Source of the DNA: an uncultured Marvinbryantia sp. | GTDB lineage: Bacteria > Bacillota > Clostridia > Lachnospirales > Lachnospiraceae | Reading direction: 5' to 3' | Length of the DNA stretch: 22,327 nt | Assembly: GCA_934373455.1 (NCBI GenBank) | Contig: CAKRON010000035.1 | Location: 1-22,327 of the forward strand | In this document: positions 15,808 through 22,327 of the stretch, in pieces | How positions within the stretch are numbered: the first letter of the stretch is position 1 | Layout: each line of letters begins with the position of its first letter | Position numbers and translations under genes: made by a program | The notes under the pieces: model-generated | Seen by the model: the letters and a program-made list of their open reading frames with translations, nothing else | The model's database searches: none | Told to the model about the DNA's origin: nothing

Positions 15808-18800
15808 ACATCAGAAATTTCAGGCTGACGCTGCGAAAGCTGTAGTAGATGTTTTTTTGGGACAGCCATATTTGACACCTTCCTACATGATGGATAAAGG
15901 ATCTGGCTATATTCAGCAGTCTCTGACAGATGAAGAAGATTTTACAGGATGGAGTAATCATAAAATTGTTCCAGAATTAAATGATCGGATAATTTTGGAG
16001 CATTTACAAAAGGTACAACGTAATAATCAGATACAGCCATCTCAAAAGCTAGAAGGCAGGTATAATCTTACGATTGAGATGGAAACTGGTGTGGGAAAAA
16101 CATATACTTACATCAAAACTATGTATGAACTGAATCGGGCTTATGGTTGGAGCAAATTCATTGTTGTTGTGCCAAGTATTGCTATCCGTGAGGGCGTTTA
16201 TAAGTCATTTCAGATGACACAAGAGCATTTTGCAGAGGAATATGGAAAAAAGATTCGATTCTTTATTTATAACTCTACACAGCTTACGGAAATTGACCGT
16301 TTCGCATCTGACAGTTCGATCAATGTAATGATTATCAATTCTCAGGCATTTAATGCCAGAGGAAAAGATGCCAGAAGAATTTATATGAAACTGGATGAGT
16401 TCCGATCACGTCGGCCGATTGATATTATTGCTAAAACAAATCCGATTTTGATTATTGATGAGCCACAGTCAGTAGAAGGAAAACAGACAAAAGAGAATCT
16501 GAAACAGTTCAATCCTCTGTTGACATTACGTTATTCAGCAACTCATAAAAGTGACAGCATTTACAACATGGTTTATCGCCTGGATGCAATGGAAGCATAT
16601 AATAAGCGACTGGTTAAAAAGATTGCTGTAAAGGGTATCACAGAGTCAGGGACGACAGCAACAGAAGGCTATGTTTATCTGGAGAGCATTAACCTATCAA
16701 AAGCTGCACCAACCGCGACCATTCAGTTTGATTGTAAAGGACATAGTGGCATCCGAAAAATCACCAGAACAGTGCAGGAAGGCTATAATATATATGACAA
16801 TTCCGGAAATATGGAAGAGTATAAAGATGGATTCGTTATTTCTAAAATTGATGGGCGTGATGATTCAGTAGAATTTATCAATGGAATTAAGGTTTATGCC
16901 GGAGATGTAATTGGTAAAGTGGATGAAGATCAATTGCGTCGTATTCAGATCCGTGAGACGATTCTTTCTCATATTCAGAGAGAACGTGAATTATTCTATA
17001 AAGGTATTAAAGTATTGTCGCTGTTTTTTATTGATGAGGTAGCGAAATACAAGCAATACGATGATGCAGGACAGCCTGTAAATGGTGTGTATGCAGATAT
17101 GTTTGAAGCGGAATATTATGATATTATTGGAAATCTTCAGATCAGAATCGGAGAAGAAGAGTATTTTAAATATTTAAATTCGATTCCGGCAGAAAAGACA
17201 CATGCTGGGTATTTTTCTATTGATAAAAAGGGAAAGATGATCAATTCAAAGGTGTCACGAAAAGAAACGACAACGGATGATGTAGATGCGTATGATCTGA
17301 TCATGAAAAATAAAGAACTACTTCTGGACAGGAATCCTGAGAAATCACCGGTACGATTCATTTTTTCTCACTCAGCACTTCGGGAAGGATGGGATAATCC
17401 AAATGTATTTCAGATATGTACATTGAAACAGAGCAGCAGTGACGTGCGAAAACGTCAGGAAGTAGGGCGAGGACTCAGACTTTGTGTAAATCAGGATGGA
17501 GAACGTATGGATGTGAATGCACTTGGAAATGAGGTGCATAATGTAAATGTTCTGACTGTGATTGCCAGTGAAAGCTATGATAGTTTTGCAAAAGGACTGC
17601 AAAATGAAATGGCAGAGGCGGTAGCTGACAGACCTCGGACAGTAACGGCAGATTTATTTATAGATAAAATCATCAGAGATACGGATGGAAATGAGCAAGT
17701 GATAGATTCAGATACAGCACATGCCATTATATTTGATTTGATTTTGAATCGTTATATTGATAAAAAGGGAGTACTTACGGATAAGTATTATGAAGACAAA
17801 GCAAATGGTAACGTCAAGGTGGCAGAAGAAGTAGACAATTCTGTAGATTCTGTGTTGGAAATCATAGATTCCATTTATGACAGTCGTTCTATGCAACCAG
17901 AAAATGCACGGAAGTATAACGTGGAATTACAGTTGGATGAAGAAAAACAAGAAATGCCAGAGTTTCAGAATTTATGGTCAAGGATCAACTACAAAACGAT
18001 GTATACCGTAGATTTTGATATTGATGAACTGGTACAGAATGCCATTCATTCTTTGGATGAAAAATTGCGTGTTTCTAAGATTTACATTAAAGTTGAAACT
18101 GGTACGATGGATCAGATTCACTCAAAAGAGGACTTGACCAATGGTACTTCATTTACAAAAGAAGAGACGGCAAACTACAACAGTACAGATGTAGTCAAGT
18201 CCAATGTAAAGTATGATCTGATTGGTAAGCTAGTGGAGGAAACAAAACTGACCAGAAAAGATATTGTTCGTATACTACAGGGAATTCAATCATCTGTATT
18301 TGATCAGTTTAAAGATAATCCAGAAGAATTTATTATCAAAGCAGCAACACTGATCAATGATGAAAAAGCAGAATCTATTATAAAGCACATTACTTATCAT
18401 GTATTGCCAGAACGGTATACTGTGGAAGTTTTTAAAGATTGTACGATTAGAGGTCGCTTTGGAGAGAATGCGGTAAAGACAAAGAAACACTTGTATGATT
18501 ATATTGTGTGCGATTCTTTAAAAGAGCAGGAATTTGCAAAAGATCTGGATACGAACAATGACGTGGCAGTATATGTCAAATTACCAGATGGATTTTACAT
18601 TTCTACACCGGTGGGACATTACAATCCTGACTGGGCGATTGCTTTTTATGAAGGGACTGTAAAACATATTTATTTTGTTGCGGAAACAAAAGGTTCTACG
18701 GATGAAAAGCAGTTGCGTAAGATTGAAGCAGCTAAAATACATTGTGCCAGAGAACATTTTAAAACAATTAGTAATGGCGAAGTGGTATATGACGTGGTAG

Positions 18801-18841
18801 ATGGGCATGAGGCGTTAATGCAAAAAGCCAATTTAAAATGA
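15791..18841 (+). CDS. Type III restriction enzyme Res subunit (DEAD/DEAH-type helicase-nuclease)
   Basis: 1016 aa, the usual Res length. SF2 helicase motifs in order: Walker A ETGVGKT (98-104), motif II DEPQ (223-226), motif III SAT (249-251), motif VI QEVGRGLR (556-563). The C-terminal PD-(D/E)XK endonuclease has Asp947 (NPDWAI) and Glu965-Thr-Lys967 (VAETKG). With Mod it uses ATP to communicate between two inversely oriented sites and cut downstream. I chose ATG 15791 (GGAGGTGAGG upstream, MKLRFKHQKFQ) over an in-frame ATG at 15698 inside the nuclease gene, which would add 31 residues unlike the family. The overlap with the upstream gene suggests coupled translation. All key motifs look intact. 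Confidence 0.93.
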   Translation: MKLRFKHQKFQADAAKAVVDVFLGQPYLTPSYMMDKGSGYIQQSLTDEEDFTGWSNHKIVPELNDRIILEHLQKVQRNNQIQPSQKLEGRYNLTIEMETGVGKTYTYIKTMYELNRAYGWSKFIVVVPSIAIREGVYKSFQMTQEHFAEEYGKKIRFFIYNSTQLTEIDRFASDSSINVMIINSQAFNARGKDARRIYMKLDEFRSRRPIDIIAKTNPILIIDEPQSVEGKQTKENLKQFNPLLTLRYSATHKSDSIYNMVYRLDAMEAYNKRLVKKIAVKGITESGTTATEGYVYLESINLSKAAPTATIQFDCKGHSGIRKITRTVQEGYNIYDNSGNMEEYKDGFVISKIDGRDDSVEFINGIKVYAGDVIGKVDEDQLRRIQIRETILSHIQRERELFYKGIKVLSLFFIDEVAKYKQYDDAGQPVNGVYADMFEAEYYDIIGNLQIRIGEEEYFKYLNSIPAEKTHAGYFSIDKKGKMINSKVSRKETTTDDVDAYDLIMKNKELLLDRNPEKSPVRFIFSHSALREGWDNPNVFQICTLKQSSSDVRKRQEVGRGLRLCVNQDGERMDVNALGNEVHNVNVLTVIASESYDSFAKGLQNEMAEAVADRPRTVTADLFIDKIIRDTDGNEQVIDSDTAHAIIFDLILNRYIDKKGVLTDKYYEDKANGNVKVAEEVDNSVDSVLEIIDSIYDSRSMQPENARKYNVELQLDEEKQEMPEFQNLWSRINYKTMYTVDFDIDELVQNAIHSLDEKLRVSKIYIKVETGTMDQIHSKEDLTNGTSFTKEETANYNSTDVVKSNVKYDLIGKLVEETKLTRKDIVRILQGIQSSVFDQFKDNPEEFIIKAATLINDEKAESIIKHITYHVLPERYTVEVFKDCTIRGRFGENAVKTKKHLYDYIVCDSLKEQEFAKDLDTNNDVAVYVKLPDGFYISTPVGHYNPDWAIAFYEGTVKHIYFVAETKGSTDEKQLRKIEAAKIHCAREHFKTISNGEVVYDVVDGHEALMQKANLK

Positions 18842-18854
18842 GGATGTGTTAAAA

Positions 18855-19685
18855 ATGCCAATTTTGAATAAAGCAGTTATGAAAGAGTATATAGAGTATA
18901 TTAGTTGTAATAATTTAGAAGCTGCACAAAACCTGTTGTTAAATAATGTGCCTAAAGAACAAATGCTTTATAAATATTGCAGGGGATTGGAACGGGATTT
19001 AGAGAACTTAAAGAAGAAAAAAATATGGTTGAGTAATGCATTTTATTTTAATGATCCTTATGATTGTTTGGTTACAGTAGACTGTGGATTAAAGGAAAAG
19101 TATTCAAGAGCACAGGTAAAAGAAGCAATGGAAGCATATACTCGTCAAATTGAGGAAAATAAGAAAACAGAACGTTTACAAAATTCCATTTTTGTTTCCT
19201 GCTTTTCTGAAATTAATAATTCATTTCCGCTATGGGGGTATTATGCAGCAGATCACAAAGGAATTTGCATAGGTTATAATCTTCAGGAATTAATAAAGAA
19301 ATATCAATGTATGCCGGTGATATATAGTGCAGAACTTATTGTTAAGCAGAAAGGTTGTAGTGCAGATCAATTTATGGCTAATGCATTAACAAAATCCGAA
19401 GAATGGAAACATGAATGTGAGTGGAGAATTGTAAAAAAAGATGAAAATAATGTGGGAATGCGAGGTATAGAAATTGATTTTATAAAACCCAAAGAGATAT
19501 ACATAGGTTGCAAAAAAATGAAAATGGAAAAAGATTTGATGACAGAGAAGAATGAGACAAAACAGTATGCAACTATAGATGATCTGGCAGACTATGCAGA
19601 TAAAAATTATATTGACATTTATTTACCATTGATTAGTCGGAAAGAGTATAAATTAATTGATAAAGCATTGACTTTAAATGCGTAG
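18855..19685 (+). CDS. DUF2971 domain-containing protein
   Basis: 276 aa. The layout fits DUF2971: MLYKYC (37-42), LENLKKKKIWLSNAFYFNDPYD (49-70), SCFSE (115-119), PLWGYYAADHKGICIGY (125-141) and EEWKHECEWRIVK (182-194). No biochemical activity is firmly known to me for this family; it recurs in defence islands, and the arrangement of conserved Tyr, His and Glu suggests an enzyme. A cytoplasmic site is likely since there is no signal or membrane segment. I prefer ATG 18855 (GAGGA 10 nt upstream) to GTG 18846, which would abut the RBS. It lies 13 bp after res and is AT-rich like the first island gene. Candidate accessory effector or abortive-infection component (inference). Confidence 0.8.
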   Translation: MPILNKAVMKEYIEYISCNNLEAAQNLLLNNVPKEQMLYKYCRGLERDLENLKKKKIWLSNAFYFNDPYDCLVTVDCGLKEKYSRAQVKEAMEAYTRQIEENKKTERLQNSIFVSCFSEINNSFPLWGYYAADHKGICIGYNLQELIKKYQCMPVIYSAELIVKQKGCSADQFMANALTKSEEWKHECEWRIVKKDENNVGMRGIEIDFIKPKEIYIGCKKMKMEKDLMTEKNETKQYATIDDLADYADKNYIDIYLPLISRKEYKLIDKALTLNA

Positions 19686-19752
19686 ATTATTCATTATTAC
19701 ATTAAAAAGTAACAGTTTAGCTGATATAAGACAACAGAAAGGACGATATTCT

Positions 19753-21282
19753 ATGGCAATACCAACCAATATTAAAACTTTGTTATCTGGTGAAGTTGTT
19801 GAATGGGCGAGGATTGAATATAAGGAAACCTGGGATGCAGCAGCGTCTTTAAAAACGATTTGTGCATTTGCCAATGATTTGGATAACTGGGGTGGAGGAT
19901 ATATTGTGATTGGCGTGGAAGAGGATAATGGCAGACCGGTATATCCATTAAAGGGAGTTACAGCAGACAAACTGGATGTTTATCAGAAGAATATTTATGC
20001 CAGATGCAAGTTGATCAGACCTGCATACACACCAATTATAGGTGTGGAAACTTATCAGGACAAACAGTTTATTGTGATTTGGTGTCCGGGTGGTGACAAT
20101 AGACCCTATTCTTCGCCGAAGACAATGGAAAAAGAGAATAAAGAGCGTAGACATTATATCCGTAAAGCGTCTAATACAGTGGAACCATCAGATGATGAAG
20201 AGAAAGATCTGTTTAATCTGGCGAATCGTGTACCATTTGATGACAGGATTAATCATCAGGCGGAGTTGTCAGATCTGAATATTACACTGGTTCAGAATTA
20301 TTTAAAGGAAATTAACAGTTCACTTTATGAAAATGCGAAAAATGGAGATTTTGCGGAAGTGTGCAGTGATATGAATATTATCAGTAATCTCCCTGAGTAC
20401 GTAAAACCGAAGAATGTTGGTTTGATGTTTTTTTGTATGGAACCAGACAAGTTTTTCCCTTGTACACAGATTGACGTGGTGCAGTTTCCGGATGGTTTAG
20501 GCGGAGATGATATTATTGAAAATACATTTAAAGGACCAATTCATCAACAACTGAGAGAGGCGTTACAATTTATAAAGAATTCGATTATAACGAAAAAGAT
20601 TATTAAAAGACCGGACAAGGCAGAAGCTGACTGGGTATACAATTATCCATATGCCGCTTTGGAAGAAGCATTATCCAATGCGGTATATCACAGAGCATAT
20701 GATATAAGGGAGCCGATAGAAGTAAGAGTTGAAAAAGAAATGATTGAGATTCTAAGTTTTCCTGGTCCGGATCGGTCTGTTACGCAGGAAGGACTTAAGA
20801 GATTCAGGGTTACGAATCGGCGCTACAGAAATCGTCGCATTGGAGATATTTTGAAGGAGTTGCATTTAACAGAGGGAAGAAATACGGGGTTTGGAAAAAT
20901 ATTGAAAGCACTTTCTGCAAATGGCTCGCCAAAACCAGAGTTTGAAACAGATGACGATCATAGCTATTTTATATCAAGATTTTTTGTACATGAAGCATTT
21001 TTAAAAGATGAAAATGAGCGAAGTTTGAGCGAAGTTGGTGCAAAAAATGAGCGAAGTTTGAGCGAAGTTTTGAGCGAAGTTTTAAAACCGGCTGATTATC
21101 ATAAATTAGAGAAGATAATCCAGTATATTGAGAAAAACGGAAAAATAACGCCTAAAGAAGCGGAAAGTGTCAGTGGAAGGTCTACCGCAACGGTAAGGAG
21201 ATATCTAAAAATGCTAGTTGGAACAGGGTATGTAGAAGCGGAAGGAAGTACGAATAATTCAGTTTATAGAGCAAATATATGA
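19753..21282 (+). CDS. AlbA_2 / GHKL ATP-binding protein with C-terminal winged helix
   Basis: 509 aa. An N-terminal Schlafen-like AlbA_2 domain (about 12-140) has RIEYKET, AFANDLDNWGGGYIVIGVEED and the RRHYIRKAS end. A central part leads to a RecG-like HATPase_c_4 domain (about 295-410) with the N box EEALSNAVYHR (304-314), G1-like FPGP (336-339) and G2-like GRNTGFGK (375-382). A repeat linker (about 420-445) follows, then a winged helix (447-505, ITPKEAESVSGRSTATVRRYLKML). Such proteins are annotated as transcriptional regulators or RecG-like ATP-binding proteins and are often found beside restriction genes; the real function is unclear. I chose ATG 19753 (GAAAGGA upstream) over the in-frame ATG 19678 that overlaps the DUF2971 gene. 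It could regulate the operon or act as a nucleic-acid sensor. Confidence 0.85.
   Translation: MAIPTNIKTLLSGEVVEWARIEYKETWDAAASLKTICAFANDLDNWGGGYIVIGVEEDNGRPVYPLKGVTADKLDVYQKNIYARCKLIRPAYTPIIGVETYQDKQFIVIWCPGGDNRPYSSPKTMEKENKERRHYIRKASNTVEPSDDEEKDLFNLANRVPFDDRINHQAELSDLNITLVQNYLKEINSSLYENAKNGDFAEVCSDMNIISNLPEYVKPKNVGLMFFCMEPDKFFPCTQIDVVQFPDGLGGDDIIENTFKGPIHQQLREALQFIKNSIITKKIIKRPDKAEADWVYNYPYAALEEALSNAVYHRAYDIREPIEVRVEKEMIEILSFPGPDRSVTQEGLKRFRVTNRRYRNRRIGDILKELHLTEGRNTGFGKILKALSANGSPKPEFETDDDHSYFISRFFVHEAFLKDENERSLSEVGAKNERSLSEVLSEVLKPADYHKLEKIIQYIEKNGKITPKEAESVSGRSTATVRRYLKMLVGTGYVEAEGSTNNSVYRANI
21015..21081 (+). repeat. Five copies of an 11-bp unit in the AlbA_2/GHKL gene
   Basis: TGAGCGAAGTT occurs at 21015-21025, 21026-21036, 21048-21058, 21059-21069 and 21071-21081. 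The first four form two 22-bp doublets 33 bp apart, giving a NERSLSEV peptide repeat; the last adds another LSEV. The copies are identical at the DNA level, unlike the old pentapeptide repeat at 527-661, so the array looks recently expanded. Confidence 0.9.
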
Positions 21283-21301
21283 TGAAGAAAAATGCTTTCC
21301 C

Positions 21302-21330
21302 TTGCCAAACCACCAATATTTGTTTATACT
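21302..21330 (+). promoter_or_regulatory. Promoter of the phosphoesterase-scpA unit
   Basis: TTGCCA (21302-21307), a 17-bp spacer, and TATACT (21325-21330), 30 bp before the ATG at 21360. It restarts transcription after the island and marks the likely right edge of the inserted DNA. Confidence 0.7.
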
Positions 21331-21359
21331 ATTAAACAGAAAAATGGGTTGGTAGAAGA

Positions 21360-22175
21360 ATGAGCAAAATAATGAATAGAATAATTATCAGACACTACCG
21401 GATTGCATTGCCGAAGAAAGTTCCAAAACCGACGGCACCAATCCGGATTGTTGTAATAGGCGATTTACACAATCGAACATTTGGAAAAGGTAACAGAAAA
21501 TTGATAGAGCAGATTATTGGACAGCATCCGGATCTGATCTTTTCTGTTGGGGATTTGACAGTATGTAAGCCGGGAAAAGAGACGAATATAGATGTACCCA
21601 CTGCGTTATTAAAGCGCTTGTCCTGTGAATGTCCGGTTTATTGTATCAATGGAAATCATGAGTATCGTGCCAAACGATACCCAGATGCTTATGCCGGCAT
21701 ATATGAACAGTTCAAACGAAGCATCCATACGTCCAACATTCGACTGCTGGAAAATGAGAAAGAAAGAATTGACATTAAGGGAACGCATCTGACCGTACAT
21801 GGATTTGAACTTCCGGAAAAGTATTATAAAAGATTTCATCAGCAGTATATCAGCGCGGATGAGATTCGTAGGTACATTCAAGAGCCGGAGGAAGAACGTT
21901 ACAATATATTGTTGGCGCATAATCCTGTATATTTTGAGGGATATGCTCTATGGGGGGCAGATCTCACACTTAGCGGTCATTTACATGGTGGTTTGATTCG
22001 TCTTCCGCTGCTGGGGGGTGTGATCAGTCCACAGATAAAGTTATTTCCGAAGTATAATTGTGGACAATACAAAAAATATGGAAGAAAGCTGCTAGTAACA
22101 GCGGGACTTGGCTCTCATTCCATTGCGTTTCGAATAAATAATCCGGCAGAATTTATGCTGGTAGAATTGTACTAG
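21360..22175 (+). CDS. Calcineurin-like metallophosphoesterase (YkuE/YaeI type)
   Basis: A 271-aa two-metal phosphoesterase. The complete motif series is present: GDLH (Asp35, His37), GD (Asp65), GNHE (98-101), His187 (AHNP), and GHLHGG (206-211). The family hydrolyses phosphodiesters or phosphomonoesters; related proteins act on UDP-diacylglucosamine or unknown lipids, and the substrate here cannot be told. The N-terminus ([16 protein letters not shown]) is basic with no clear signal peptide or membrane helix, unlike membrane-tethered YkuE relatives. The stop is 8 bp before the scpA ATG, so the two are cotranscribed. It has its own promoter at 21302-21330. Confidence 0.92.
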   Translation: MSKIMNRIIIRHYRIALPKKVPKPTAPIRIVVIGDLHNRTFGKGNRKLIEQIIGQHPDLIFSVGDLTVCKPGKETNIDVPTALLKRLSCECPVYCINGNHEYRAKRYPDAYAGIYEQFKRSIHTSNIRLLENEKERIDIKGTHLTVHGFELPEKYYKRFHQQYISADEIRRYIQEPEEERYNILLAHNPVYFEGYALWGADLTLSGHLHGGLIRLPLLGGVISPQIKLFPKYNCGQYKKYGRKLLVTAGLGSHSIAFRINNPAEFMLVELY

Positions 22176-22183
22176 AGGTGGTT

Positions 22184-22327
22184 ATGGGGATTTCAGTTAA
22201 ACTGCAGCAGTTTGAGGGACCACTGGATCTGTTGCTGCATCTGATTGATAAGAATAAAGTAGATATCTTTGATATTCCAATTGTGGAGATCACCAATCAG
22301 TACATGGAATATCTTCATGCCATGGAG
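22184..22327 (+). CDS. scpA: Segregation and condensation protein A, N-terminal part
   Basis: The first 48 codons only; the gene runs off the window. [21 protein letters not shown] and [18 protein letters not shown] are the hallmark N-terminus of ScpA, the kleisin that bridges the SMC dimer and binds ScpB in the condensin complex that compacts and segregates the chromosome. The N-terminal helices seen here are those that contact the SMC neck. GAGGTGG at 22175-22181 is the RBS. It is coupled to the phosphoesterase gene. Confidence 0.95.
   Translation, partial: MGISVKLQQFEGPLDLLLHLIDKNKVDIFDIPIVEITNQYMEYLHAME

Larger units (their letters stand above)
11993..21282 (+). other. Type III restriction-modification / defence island (six-gene operon)
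   Basis: Six co-directional genes with gaps of 1, 13, -17, 13 and 67 bp: a two-TM protein, Mod, a DUF1016-type nuclease, Res, a DUF2971 protein and an AlbA_2/GHKL protein. No internal terminator is visible. It lies between a carboxypeptidase gene and a phosphoesterase-scpA unit that are usually close neighbours in related Clostridia (from memory), so it appears inserted. I found no integrase, transposase or direct repeats at its edges. Confidence 0.75.

Noticed and set aside
21015..21081. CRISPR-like array
   Set aside because: Units are 11 bp, lie in an open reading frame, have no unique spacers of 30-40 bp, and no cas genes are present.
11254..21301. Flanking direct repeats or target-site duplication around the island
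   Set aside because: I compared the sequence after the carboxypeptidase stop with that before the phosphoesterase promoter and saw no convincing shared stretch.

Overview
The window looks like a chromosomal segment from a low-GC Gram-positive gut Clostridium, most likely family Lachnospiraceae. The clues are AT-rich intergenic DNA, strong AGGAGG-type ribosome binding sites, canonical TTGACA-N17-TATAAT promoters, a SpoIIM-like protein next to XerD, and the housekeeping order carboxypeptidase, metallophosphoesterase, scpA. The genus cannot be fixed from the sequence alone.

Positions 1-11253 are mostly core chromosome. Two tRNA genes (Val-TAC, Leu-TAA) end in a strong terminator. A secreted Thr/Glu/Pro-rich protein with a phage-tail-lysozyme-like domain follows, then a SpoIIM-like membrane protein and the XerD recombinase. 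On the minus strand lies a DAHP synthase, separated from xerD by a hairpin terminator. A divergent promoter drives a siroheme-synthase-type dehydrogenase overlapped by rnhA. tyrS-alaS forms an operon with its own promoter. rpsU (S21, 58 aa) has a strong promoter, a structured leader and a terminator. A PBP5-type D-Ala-D-Ala carboxypeptidase closes this block.

Positions 11254-21300 are accessory. First comes a badly decayed AAA-ATPase/nuclease relic with its own terminator. Then follow six co-directional, tightly spaced genes (11993-21282): a two-TM protein of unknown function starting with TTG, a type III Mod methyltransferase, a DUF1016/YhcG-type PD-(D/E)XK nuclease, a type III Res helicase-nuclease, a DUF2971 protein, and an AlbA_2/GHKL-type ATP-binding protein with an internal repeat array. 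This reads as an expanded type III restriction-modification island: Mod protects, Res cuts, and the other four genes are candidate accessory defence or regulatory parts. I see no integrase and no clear flanking repeat.

Positions 21302-22327 return to core chromosome. A new promoter drives a calcineurin-like phosphoesterase, followed closely by the first 48 codons of scpA, which runs off the window. The island thus appears to have been inserted between the carboxypeptidase gene and the phosphoesterase-scpA unit. The best candidates for something undescribed are the two-TM protein upstream of mod, the nuclease lodged between mod and res, and the repeat-bearing ATP-binding protein at the end.
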